64,000 nucleotides of DNA. Origin: Branchinecta lynchi (taxonomy: Eukaryota; Arthropoda; Branchiopoda; Anostraca; Branchinectidae). Positions 42,985 through 52,895 of this stretch are shown piece after piece. How positions within the stretch are numbered: position 1 is the stretch's first letter; each line of letters opens with the position of its first letter. The notes under the pieces were generated by a model, which saw only the letters and a list, made by a program, of their open reading frames with translations, was not told the origin of the DNA and made no database searches. The DNA lies in NCBI GenBank assembly GCA_023053575.1, contig JAKZAP010000006.1, forward strand, positions 11,045,280 through 11,109,279, in the 5' to 3' direction. The position numbers were made by a program, and so were the translations under genes.

Positions 42985-43235
42985 CACTTGCCGTGTTTTG
43001 ATACCTTCGATGTGTATCACGCTGTCGACGGTTGTCTGCGAGAAGTTTTCCATCAGAAAAAACGGTTATGTAAATTGTTTCCCTGTTTTTGCTATAAGTC
43101 AACGGGTCTCGGAAAAGGCTTAAAACAGCTAAACCGTGGGTTGTTTGTTGAAAGCACAGACTAGTGTTAGAGTATGCAAATATTTAAAAAACTGTTAAGT
43201 TGAAGAGTAAAGAGTGCGAGGGGGTCCTTTAAGAA
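42985..43235. repeat. Unoccupied paralogue of the A4 insertion site
   Basis: Contains CTGTCGACGGTTGTCTGCG, then CATCAGAAAAAACGG, then GGTTATGTAAATTGTTTCCC without interruption. The same blocks flank A4 at 11900-11935 and 12977-13190. A third diverged copy is at 16225-16365. The function of the segment is unknown. Confidence 0.75.
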
Positions 43236-43559
43236 AGCAATGAGTTGTGTCGTTGACAAAATGAGCTGTAAAGTCCGGGCAATTAATGCTGAGAACGACA
43301 TCGACGCTAAGCATTAATTATATTTAAGTTGATGAAGAAAGTCCATCATATAGATATAAATAAAACACGACCAAAAATTCTAGCTCGTCAACGAAGCTAC
43401 GAATTCATCATTGTAACTGCTAATAAGTTTTGCAAAATTATACGCATTTGTGCAACCTGTCAGCTACTTCCTTTCGAAGCATTTTTTCATAGTGGGTTCT
43501 GATGCGATGCAAGAATTGCATTACGAAGTAATTTTTTTTAAGTTATAGTTAATGTTGGT
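43236..43559. other. Unassigned DNA with the second copy of the 48-bp repeat
   Basis: Second copy at 43399-43446. TTAATGCT and AAGCATTAA at about 43285-43317 can pair as a hairpin. Confidence 0.45.
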
Positions 43560-44143
43560 ATTTTTAAGCTATAAATAGCTAAAAGTGCCACGAAGAGTGT
43601 AATCTTAAAACGTTTCTTTTTAAGCGTAGGACCCCAACTCCGTCGGACATTTTAAACATTAGAATCCTCATAAATAATACTTGACTCGGTTTAGCCGTAT
43701 TTATCTTAGTAGCAAATTTTAGAAAATAACATGAAGTGCGTTTTTTTGCGCAGGTTGACTAACCATAAACCCAACATCTCTTATAAAATAGACTACGCAT
43801 AAATATTACCTGTCTCGGTATAAACTTGTGGTTTTAAGTAGCGAATCCTAAAAAATAATACTAAATTAAGATTTTCCGCATGATTCACCATAAATCCAAT
43901 ATTTTTGAGAAAAATAGACTATTCATAAATCGCTCTTGCCTCTGTCTAGCCTGTGTTTATCAGTGGCAAATTACTACTTAAAGAGATTAAATTCATATTT
44001 TTGCGAAGGTTTACTCGCCACAAACCCAGCATTTTTGAGAAAATCGACCACTCGTAAAGAATACTTGTCTTTGTCTAGCCTTGTGTTTGTCAGTAACAAA
44101 TTAACAGAAAATAATATGAAATTCAGTTTCTTGTGGAGGATTA

Positions 44144-44510
44144 CCCTAGGTTCACACAGACGTTCACACTGAGGCGATATCGGCCATCGCCGAGATTTTT
44201 GTCGCCAAAATCGGCGATTTCTAGGCGATTTTCAATGTTGGGAAAATTCAACTTTAATTGGGCGACAGTACGATTTTATGCACGTAACAGCAACATGGAC
44301 GACCCCTTTGATGATTCACTTTTAGAAAAATTAATTTATTTTATCATTTTAATTAATTTAAGGGTTATTTTTAATTATTTTAATTATTTTTCGCGTTAAA
44401 TTCTGTTGCCGACGAAAATTGAGTGTGAACATCCAGGCGATAAGAACCTTCTGTCGCTGCAATTGAAAAATCTCGTTCATCGCCGCGATTTGCTCTGTGT
44501 GAACCTAGGG
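44144..44510. mobile_element. Harbinger-like element (367 bp) with TTA target duplication
   Basis: CCCTAGGTTCACACAGACG at the left and CTCTGTGTGAACCTAGGG at the right are inverted ends. TTA flanks both sides (44141-44143, 44511-44513). The arms carry repeated GGCGAT motifs. It interrupts the 125-bp array. A 3-bp TTA/TWA duplication is the hallmark of PIF/Harbinger elements. No transposase. Confidence 0.82.
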
Positions 44511-44615
44511 TTAATCTTCACAAACCCAACATTTTTTGAAGATTAGCGTATAGCATAAACAATATTTGGTTCGGTCTAACCTTGTTTTTATCTGTGACAG
44601 ATTAACAGAAAGTAG

Positions 44616-44789
44616 CAAGGCCGTATCCAGGGGGGGTTCCCTGGTTTACCCCCCCCCCCCCCCCCCCGAAATGTACAAAAATAATCATTTTTATAGACTT
44701 TTCCCTCTGATTTATGTCTTTCTTGTACTTTTTTGTCCGATCAGCAGGCACCCCCCCCCCCCCGGAAAAAATTCCTGGATACGGGCCTG
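44616..44789. mobile_element. Short inverted-end element, hAT-like ends
   Basis: CAAGGCCGTATCCAG and CTGGATACGGGCCTG are inverted with two mismatches, enclosing two long C runs. The 8 bases on each side differ, so assignment rests on the ends only. Confidence 0.6.
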
Positions 44790-45094
44790 GAAGTTTTTGC
44801 ACAGGTTTACTTTCAATAAATCCAACATTTTTCAGACATTGCGTACCTACTCACTACCTTAAACCGCATTGTCCAGCGACAAAGGTGCCAGTACGGTGGT
44901 GCTGGTGTTATCGTTGGTTTGTGGACAAATAATGTCTGGCTAATGTCTCACAAACAATATTTGGTTCGTTCCCTTGTTTTATCTGTAACGGTCCAGCCTT
45001 TTGTTTGTCTATAACAACTAAACAGAAAATAATGTGAAATTCAGTTTGTTGCGCACGTTACTATCCCAAACCCAAGATTGTCCGAACAGTGGTG

Positions 45095-45840
45095 TACTCA
45101 TTTTTTAACCCGCGTAGCATCTTAAAAAAAAAAAAAAAAAAAAATCAGGTTTGTAACTTTCTGGGCTACGACTCCTCGTTCATTTGGTGACGTTAATTTT
45201 CTTCAACTCCTTAACGTCACTTACTCTTTCCAAAAATAAAAAATCTTACAAGGGTAAACTTCAAAACTGTAATTACCATTTCAACTGTTTAAACTATTTA
45301 TAAACTTACAGTCGCGAATCCAAATAAAGTATTTAATCGTTTTTACTCTAATTCTTACTAACGCTGATTTTCATCAATAATTTGCATCTTTTTTTTCGTA
45401 TCTGCAAACCCGCAAGTCATCACAACCATAAATATAATAGTTTTGCACTGTCAAATAAATTCCAACCGTACCCAATTGCTATAAACTATCTCCGCCAGAC
45501 CGACAACCACAAAAACTACAAAGACATTTCAAATCCAAAATTAGAACTCTATTTAATTTTTCACCTATATTATGAATTCTAATTTAAACATTTTTTTTAT
45601 TTCCTTTATTTTTGTTTTATACTTCTGAGCAATTAATTTTAAATTCCATGTTCCAAACCAGGGTACTTCTATTCTAACTTCATTTAAAAATTCCATTTGC
45701 TCTTCCTGTTTCGAAGAGCCCTTCCTCCATAGGGCTCCTCTCTTTCGGGCATATCAGTCAACATTCATACTCCAAATGTTTCCCTCTTCGACGAATAGAA
45801 CCAACAAAACAACAACAAAAATAATTCGAAATATCTAACT
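45095..45840. repeat. A/T-rich insertion in the array
   Basis: Opens with CCCGCGTAGCATCTT and a 22-A run, similar to 34770-34790 and 46255-46275. No coding frame holds across it. It may be a retroelement remnant. Confidence 0.4.
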
Positions 45841-46240
45841 CGTAAAAACTCATACAAGCTCTAGTGTACCCATAGATGATATTTGGTTCGGTGTAGCCTT
45901 GTGTTTATCTATAACAGATTAATAGAAAGTAAAATGAAATTCTGCGCAGGTTTGCTCTCGGTAAACCCAACATTTTTCGAACATCTGGGCACTCATAAAT
46001 AATATTTGTTCGTTCTGGCTTTGTGTTCATCTGTAACAAAGTAATAGAAAATAATATGAAATTCAGTTTTATGCGCAAGGTCCATAACCCAACATTTTTC
46101 GAACATTTTCGTACTTACAAATAATATTTGGTTCGGTCTAGAAAGTAATATGAAATTTTGTGCGCAGGTCTACTCGCAAATAATATTTGGCTCGGTCTAG
46201 CTGTGTGGTTTTGTGTTTATCTACCGCAGGAACATTCAGG

Positions 46241-46902
46241 ATGTCATACCTATTTTTTTTTTTTAATTCCACGAAGCATCTTTTCTAATTTTTCTCGTAT
46301 TTTTTTACTTTTCTTCTACACACGGTGACGTTCGTTTTTTCACACCTGTGTCATTTGAGCTGACGTTGGTCTTATCAGGCCAGGGGAAACCTGATTGCAC
46401 GTGTTCGACCTTTACAAAAAAATGGGACTGTTATCGTTGTAAAACGGTGGGAATTTAGCTTTATCTGTGTAGAAAGTGAACAGCAATTATCACCGCAGCT
46501 TACAACTTAATTGTTCCACGGAAAATCAATATTTTTGAAAATTTGTAGTGCGATAATGCCGAAATGACATTTTGTTACAATTTCTGTCGCACGTGTAACA
46601 GTTGAATGTGTCGTCATGGAGATAAATTAGATCTGGATTGAATTGTAATTGAATTGAATGAAATGATAATGAATTTAATTGTCATAATATGGCAAATCGC
46701 TCAATTGTCCGATACTTGGCGACGCTGCTTATTTTGGGCATGGTTTAGCTTTGTTGACGCCTTCGCCTTCTTCTGGTCCGGCCGCAACGCAAAGTGACTA
46801 AGCTGCCTGTTTTTAAGACCACAAGCGGGTTCCACCCTACTTACCCGTAGTTACTACGCATGGCGTGACGAATTCTGGCTTTTTTCCGTCAAGGCTGGAA
46901 CG
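46241..46902. other. Unassigned DNA
   Basis: Begins with a T run and CACGAAGCATCTTTTC of the minor repeat noted at 34770 and 45115, then sequence with no recognised feature. Confidence 0.4.
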
Positions 46903-47396
46903 ATTTTTGGGATCCCAAAACGTAAGTGGAGGGATACCTATGACATCGCAAAAATGTCCGTCTTTCCGTCTGTCTGTAAGCACGATAACTGTCGAAGGGA
47001 ATGAGATATTTTGATGAAACTTGGTGTGAGGATTCTTTGGGTCAAGGGTAAGGTCAAGTTCTAGATGGGCTCTGTAGCTCTACATTTAGGGGCTCTGTAG
47101 CTCTACATTTAGGGGTGGGGGAGGGGGTTTCAAATTAAGGGGCATACACAAATTTTAAAAGCTATTGAGATAGTTGATTTAGGGCTAAGGAGACAGACTA
47201 AATCCAAATATGAAAGGTATTTTCTTGCTGGACAAGTAGTTCATCCGGAATCCGGTGAAAACCGGACACAAAACTTGTCGACCAGTGTTCGGCTATAGCG
47301 GTCCTACCCCTTTATTCTCAAACGATTATAGCTCTGCGCACGTGGTCGCCAATCATGTGTTGATTCAGTGATGTAATCGAAGGTCGAAGGGGGCGA

Positions 47397-47615
47397 GGCG
47401 AAAGAGACATGGGGTGAATGTATTTATTTTATAGCGGGTTTCGACAGGGAGGAATTTAAATTATTAATTAGTATGCGTGTTGAAATTTTACCGCTGGGAC
47501 GTAGGAGGAGGTACACGGTTAGGCCGATTGGGAGAATTGGTCCTTCTGCCCGATGTGTGGACTGTGGAGAGCGAGAGTGTGTGCGACATCTAATGTGTGA
47601 TTGTAGGAAATGTAG
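47397..47615 (+). pseudogene. LINE ORF2 C-terminal fragment inside A13
   Basis: The frame reads AKETWGECIYFIAGFDREEF, then LPLGRRRRY, then C-rich residues ending HLMCDCRKC, matching the C-terminal domain of LINE-b. A frameshift lies inside the finger (SFCPMCG is in another register). Both the upstream RT and the 3' UTR and tail are missing. Confidence 0.7.
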
Positions 47616-47617
47616 TA

Positions 47618-48055
47618 GGAATAAGTGAGGGGTTATTCACTGAAAAAGGTTTACTTGTTAAGGGAGGGGTTGCTCACTTGAAAAAGATGTACTGGATAAG
47701 TGAGGGGTTGCTCAGTGGGTGTACTAAAGTTTTTTGGGGAGGGGGTGGGGTGAGCCGGTCTCAGGTACTGGTGAACCAATCCTAGGTGCAGGCGAGGGGT
47801 TAGGAATTGGGTGTACCCGTTAAAGGAGTACTCGAGGGGTTAGACACTTAAGTGAGCCAAGCGAGGGGGTTGATTCATGGTGTACCAAAGAGGGAACTGC
47901 TAGGGTTCGCGAGGGGCTACTCACTGAAAGAATGGTGAACTGGGTAAGTGAGGGGGTACTCACTGAAAAAAGGTGTACTTGGTAAGGGAGGGGTTACCCA
48001 CTGGAAAAAAGATGTACTGGATAAGTGAGGGGTTACTCAAGTGGGTGCACTAAAG
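47618..48055 (+). repeat. Minisatellite, unit roughly 38-40 bp
   Basis: Repeats of AAGTGAGGGGTTACTCA, CTGAAAAAAGGTGTACT and variants. The last two units before 48055 are nearly the same as those at 47618-47720. Units vary in length and order. Confidence 0.8.
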
Positions 48056-48254
48056 TTGCCCGTAAGCAAAAAACTTACAAAATGGTGACATTTTTGTTGT
48101 GGACTACATATTCAAGCGGTTGATTATGGATAAATAGCAAAAATGTTTAAGGGGTCTAGCGAAGACTTGGAAATGTACAAGATTCGATTGTCTGGATCAA
48201 GAAGTCAGATAAACATTAAAATGTTGGGATCCCATCGAAACCTTTGGTCTTGTT

Positions 48255-48454
48255 CTGTTTTCCAGCAGAATAGCATGCCACGGGCGAATCCGACCAATCA
48301 CGTTACAGAGATGCGTAGTTACCACGCTTACTACGCTCTCGAGTCAGCGTAGTAACTTTTGACGAGGTTGGAACGAAAATAGTAACAGTTATTGTTAGAA
48401 GGGTGGAACACACTCCACGCAAACGAATTTCGGGTTGGTTGTGTAGTGGTTGTT
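48255..48454. other. Unassigned spacer between A13 and B7
   Basis: No recognised feature. Confidence 0.4.
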
Positions 48455-49547
48455 TTATGGCACTTTAGCTTACTCAAGTGCCATATAGCGATCGTAATGT
48501 CTGTCTGTCTGTCGGTCTGTCCGCATTTTGCTAGTTTGGGCACTTCCACATGACCTAGGACGATAAAACTTGTCACGCATATCAGGGACCCAACCGGATT
48601 AACTTAGAAATAATCACTTCCCCGATCCGACCATCAATGGGGGAGTGGCAACATGGGTAATCCGGAAATTAGTAACATTCATAACTTTGGAACGGATAAT
48701 CGGGCGTGCATTAAACTTGGCAGGTATCAAGAACAAATGTCTTGGATGTTCATTGTCAAATTCGGATCGGATCCGGTAACTGGGGGGGGGGGCTGGAGGG
48801 GGACACCCGAAATGGTTTTTCTAGTTTCCGTCAAACCCCTACCTCTTTCTTCGCTCTAGTATAACTCTGCGCATGGATCAGTCATTCTTTCATCGCACTA
48901 GTATAATTCTGCTCGTGGATTCTTTGCAAGAATTCGTTCGGAGAGAGATAGGTCAACCGAAGGTCGAAGGGGTTGGCAAAATATGTTCTTGGACCTTGGT
49001 AGGGGTTGATATAAATTAGGGGGTGCTAGGATGATGAAACTTGGCAGGCGTATCAGGGACCCGACCACACCAACCTGCAACCTGGAGATAATCAGTTTCC
49101 CGATCCGCACATCCTGGGGGAGCAAAGGGTGGGGGAATCCGGAAAATTGAGTGGTGTGTAACTTTCGAACGGGTGATCGAATTGAAATGAAACTTAATCT
49201 TGAATAAATGACATATCTCTGATGTTCCATTTGAAGTCCGAACTGGATTCGACAGCTATGGAGGAGTGGGGGGGGCCGGAAATCCCGAGAAACGGTTAGA
49301 ATGGAGGGATTGGAGTGAAATTTGCTGGGAATAACCAGCATCTGCTCCAGATAAATCGTTTACACATTTGGACTGGATCCGGACACTTGGGGTGGAGGGT
49401 GTTTCCCAGAATTCCAGTGATGGCGGTTCTCGGGATTTTCACGACGAAACTTGGGAGGCGTATCAGGGACCCTATCAAACTGACTTGTAGATACATTTAC
49501 TCGATCCGATAGTCGTGGGGGGTAGAGGAAGGGGGAATCCGGAATGG

Positions 49548-49721
49548 ATAGATAGATAGATAGATGTTTAATTAAGCCCTTGGGCCATGAACAAAAAACA
49601 CAAAACAGTACAACAGTACATTTACATTCGTTATACGAGCGAACTTTTAATCAACATAAAAAAACAACTCCCTTCAATCTCCAACTAACCTCACATACTT
49701 TTAATTAACTTATTTATATTG
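49548..49721 (-). mobile_element. LINE 3' UTR/tail insertion in B7
   Basis: Absent from B1 at the same place (about 14390). On the minus strand it ends CATGGCCCAAGGGCTTAATT and (ATCT)n, a common LINE 3' end. LINE-c at 62398-62412 has a related GGCCCGTTGGGC hairpin before its tail. Confidence 0.7.
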
Positions 49722-50513
49722 AGTCATGCGTAACTTTGGAACGGGTGATCGGATTTGAGTGAAATTTTGTAATTGAACAGAGGACATGTCTCTGGTGATC
49801 TTTCTCATGTCCGGACCGGGTCCGACAACAACTGGGGGGGGGGGGAATATGTGACCGGCTGAGACTGGAGAGATCGGGATGGAACTGTGTGGGAATAACT
49901 AGCAGATGCTCCGGATAAATCATTTACAGAACCGGATTGGCTTAGGCGACTGTGGGGGGAGTTTAAGGGGGAGTCCGGAATTCCGGTGATCGCGAGTAAA
50001 GGTACTTCCAAATATACTAGGACGATGAAACTTGTCTGGAATATTAGAAATTCGACAAGATTGGCTTAGAATTCGCCACTTTCCAAATCTGACCATTCCT
50101 TAAAGTACAAATCATGACCGCAAATTAAGAAAAATACTTCTAAGCAAAATATGTATTTTCATGATCCCCATGAGCCCATTACCATTTATGCCTCAAGGGT
50201 TTTGCTTACAAATGAGGTTCTAGTTCCCTTAAAGTGTGCATCTTCACCGCAAGGTCGAGAAGTACTTTTTATCAAACGATGCATCTCAACCCATAATCAT
50301 TTGTGCCATAAGGGTTCTACTTTTGACCAAACTGTATATATCAATGATCCCTAAGAACCTGCTATCGTGTTTGCCTCAAGGGTTTTGCTTACAGGTGCAT
50401 TTCTAGCGCCTTTAAAACGGGAAATTACGCAGCAACAATTCAAAGAAGAAACGTACTGGATATAAATGTCGAAACCATATTGAAGACCATTGAACCGCCC
50501 AACGAAGAAGAGG

Positions 50514-51968
50514 TAGGGGCGGATCCAGAGGGGGGGCGAGGGGGGCGATCGCCCCTCCTAGACTGGCTGTAATTTTTGGGATTTTGATGAAACTTGGTAT
50601 GAGGATTGTTTGGGTCAAGGGTAAGGTCGATTTCGTAGATGGGCTCTGTAGCCCTATATTTGGGGGTGGGGGAGGGGGTTCAATTTAAGGGACAAACAAA
50701 ATATTTTGAAACAGCTAATGTGATAGTCGATTATGGGGTAAGAAGACATGCTGAGCACGATGGTGACAATCATTTTCTCGCCGGACAAGTAGTTCGTCCG
50801 GAATAAGTTTGTTAAAAGTAAAAGTTTCATTTGAAGTTGATTAAATATTTGATTTAGGGGTAAGAAGACATGCTGAGCACGATTTTTCTCGCTGGTAGAG
50901 TAGTTCGTCCGGAATCCGGCAAAAACCGGAAAGTTGGTTAAAAGTATAAGTTTCATTTGAAGTTGATTAAATGTTTGATTTAGGGGTAAGAATACATGCT
51001 GGGCATGATGGTGAAAATCATTTTGTCGCCGGACAAGCAGTTCGTCCGGAATCCGGCCAAAACCGGAAAGTTAGTTAAAAGTAACAGTTTCATTTGAAGT
51101 TGATTATATGTTTGATTTATGGGTAAGAAGACATGCTGAACCCGATGGTGAAAACCATTTTCTCGCCGGACAACTAGTTCGCCTGTAATCTGGCCAAAAC
51201 CGGAAAATATGTTAAAAGTAAAAGCTTTATCTGAAGTTGATTAGATGATATATTTAGGTGTAAGAAGAGACGCTGTGTCTGTATATAATGATAATTTTTT
51301 ACCCGGACATATAATTAGTCCGGAATCCAGTTGTACCCACATTTTTTTTAAGTCAAAATTTTATTTAAAGTTGATTATATTTCTTTATAGGGATAAGGAG
51401 ATACGCCGGCCTTTCTGAATTTTTCTTTTTTTGCAGGACTAGTAGTTCGCTCGGAATTCGGGCGAAACGGCAAATTTGGCAATAGTAAAGCAGGAAGTTT
51501 TGGTCAATATCGTCAAAATAGATATGGCTTATAGAGGTATAGATAGGTAGATAGAATATCTGAAATCGGTTTTCTCTGATGATGCCTGGCGAAGACAAGA
51601 CCGAATTGTCTGCATCAAATCTTAGATTTTTGGGATCCCATCGGCACCTTTGGTCTTGTTTGTTTTGTTTTACTGCACTTACGGAAGTCTGCATTGACGC
51701 ATGTTCTAACTACTGTAACTAGACTCTAAAATCTTTTTACAAGTGGAGCCAGGAGCTTGAATTTTTCTTGTAAACAGTTGTCAGTTGATCAAGTACAGTT
51801 TTTACCATTATTGTAATATATGAAAACCACATTTTCGTTAAATAAGAGACCGACAGGGACACTTAAAACGCGAAAAAAATCAGCCTTGTGGCCGACAAAA
51901 AGGACACTACCCCCACTCTTTTCGGTAAGAATCGCCCCCCCTAGAACGGAAGGCTGGATCCGCCCCTG
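50514..51968. mobile_element. hAT-like element (1455 bp), perfect 8-bp target duplication, with an empty site in B1
   Basis: TAGGGGCGGATCCAG and CTGGATCCGCCCCTG are inverted ends (one mismatch). AGAAGAGG flanks both sides (50506-50513, 51969-51976), and B1 has the single uninterrupted copy at about 15088-15095. The interior is mostly the family A element A14, leaving about 60 and 300 bases of hAT sequence at the two ends. There is no transposase. Confidence 0.95.
50572..51660 (-). mobile_element. Family A element A14 inside the hAT element
   Basis: Begins TTTTTGGGATTTTGATGAAA, so the palindrome is fused to the TTTGATGAAACTTGG block and the microsatellite is deleted. It has about six core units and ends GGGATCCCATCGGCACC and GGTCTTGTT. 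Confidence 0.8.
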
Positions 51969-52122
51969 AGAAGAGGAGTTCTAGAAATGCCTTTTACAGT
52001 ACTTTTTACTTACTAGTGTATAATAAAATAATATTCGACTCTGTACAAAACTCCCAAACCAAAAACTCTCGCCAACATTTTGCTTAACTTGCAAGTGCCA
52101 TATAAGCTTTCAGCTCTTGTTT

Positions 52123-52372
52123 TCTTTTCGAACCAACAACCATCCAAAAGGATGGTTTTTGCTTGTCCTCGAGCCAGAGCATACGGTGTGTGAAGTGAAG
52201 TGGAGTTGCATAGCCTATGTGAGAGAGGACTGTCTGAAGTTATGCAGCCAAGCTTTCTTTTCATCAAACCATGTTTCTGCTTTTGAGTGGAAAGCTCCGG
52301 TCTAGCAGGTAAGCAGGCAGGCATCAGTTTCAGATTGAAGATGGAATTTATAAGTGCTAAATATGTGCTGCA
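52123..52372 (+). repeat. Inverted copy of 9830-10200
   Basis: Follows the end of B7 directly. It shares CCATCCAAAAGGATGGTTTT (partly), GTGGAGTTGCATAGCC, TCATCAAACCATG, GGAAAGCTCC and TAAGTGCTAAATATGTGC with the minus strand of 9830-10200. It is cut by A15. Confidence 0.65.
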
Positions 52373-52655
52373 GTTCCCGCCGAAACTGGAAATTTGGCAG
52401 AAGTAAGGCAGGAAGTTTCGATCAGTTTTGTCAAAATAGATATGACGTACAGGGGTAAGCACACACGCTGAATCCATATCTGAACTTGGTTTTTTGGTTT
52501 CTCAGATGATCAGCTATTTAGTTTAATCTGTTTCTAAATTTTAATAGTAAAAATGTTAAAGGAGTCTGGCAAAGACTGGATCTGGTGAAGACAAGACCCA
52601 ATTGTCTGTATCGAATATTAAATTTGTGGGATCCCATCAAACCTTTGGTCTTGTT
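52373..52655 (-). mobile_element. Family A element A15, right end only, next to the exon
   Basis: Contains the last part of a core unit, GACAAGACCCAATTGTC, GGGATCCCATCAAACC and GGTCTTGTT ending at 52655. Only CTTCCAG (52656-52662) separates it from the host exon, so the element supplies most of the acceptor's upstream region. Confidence 0.8.
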
Positions 52656-52662
52656 CTTCCAG

Positions 52663-52895
52663 GTTTTCCTTCTGGATTTCCAACTTCAGGCGTACAGGGG
52701 TGAAGTGGACCCAAGATGTTTCACCTTTTTGATTTCCGAAACCAGTGATTTAGACGTCAGTACGGAAAACATCGCACCAAAAATTGTCCTGCGGATACCC
52801 TTTAAAACCATCGTGGTTTCCCTGCTTGCGCAGCAGTTGACGCTTCATATGATGAGGGATTTCCTTCTGAGTGATTCGGCCATCCTCTGGAATGG
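52663..52895 (+). CDS. Next exon of the large ARF-GEF-like host gene
   Basis: The acceptor TTGTTCTTCCAG ends at 52662 and the donor GG|GTGAGT begins at 52896. The 233 bases give 77 codons plus 2 bases. The frame (VFLLDFQLQAYRGEV, then KIVLRIPFKTIVVSLLAQQL) is the exact continuation of the exon ending at 31742, LASQ|VFLL. Hydrophobic helix-like stretches at IPFKTIVVSLLAQQL fit the alpha-helical C-terminal region of BIG-type proteins. The last 40 bases and the donor are duplicated downstream (54113-54800). Exon status is well supported; the family is probable. Confidence 0.68.

Larger units (their letters stand above)
43560..46240. repeat. Degenerate tandem array, unit about 125 bp, with insertions
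   Basis: The block AAACCCAACATTTTT...TAGCCTTGTGTTTATC...AACAGAAAATAATATGAAAT repeats; the ATAAACCC-like landmark is at about 43764, 43890, 44013, 44520, 44816, 45961 and 46085. Larger gaps are explained by the insertions at 44144-44510, 44616-44789 and 45095-45840. Confidence 0.75.
46903..48254 (-). mobile_element. Family A element A13 carrying a LINE fragment and a minisatellite
   Basis: Left end TTTTTGGGATCCCAAAACG with TACCTATGACATCGC and a GTCTGTCTG block; right end TGGGATCCCATCGAAACC and GGTCTTGTT. Between them are two core units, the module shared with B (47270-47395), a LINE C-terminal fragment (47397-47615) and a minisatellite (47618-48055). It is the only A copy with this cargo. Confidence 0.75.
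48455..52122 (+). mobile_element. Family B element B7 (paralogue of B1) with nested insertions
   Basis: Hairpin end at 48457-48484 (ATGGCACTT, AAGTGCCAT), CATATAGCGATCG and GTCTGTCTGTCGGTC. It ends GCAAGTGCCATATAAGC and CAGCTCTTGTTTT at 52122. B1 matches along almost the whole length. The extra sequence relative to B1 is a LINE tail (49548-49721) and a hAT element (50514-51968) that itself contains A14. Without these it is about 2.0 kb, as B1. Confidence 0.85.

Noticed and set aside
44616..44789. Firm hAT assignment with target duplication
   Set aside because: The flanking 8 bases (GAAAGTAG and GAAGTTTT) do not match, so only the inverted ends are claimed.
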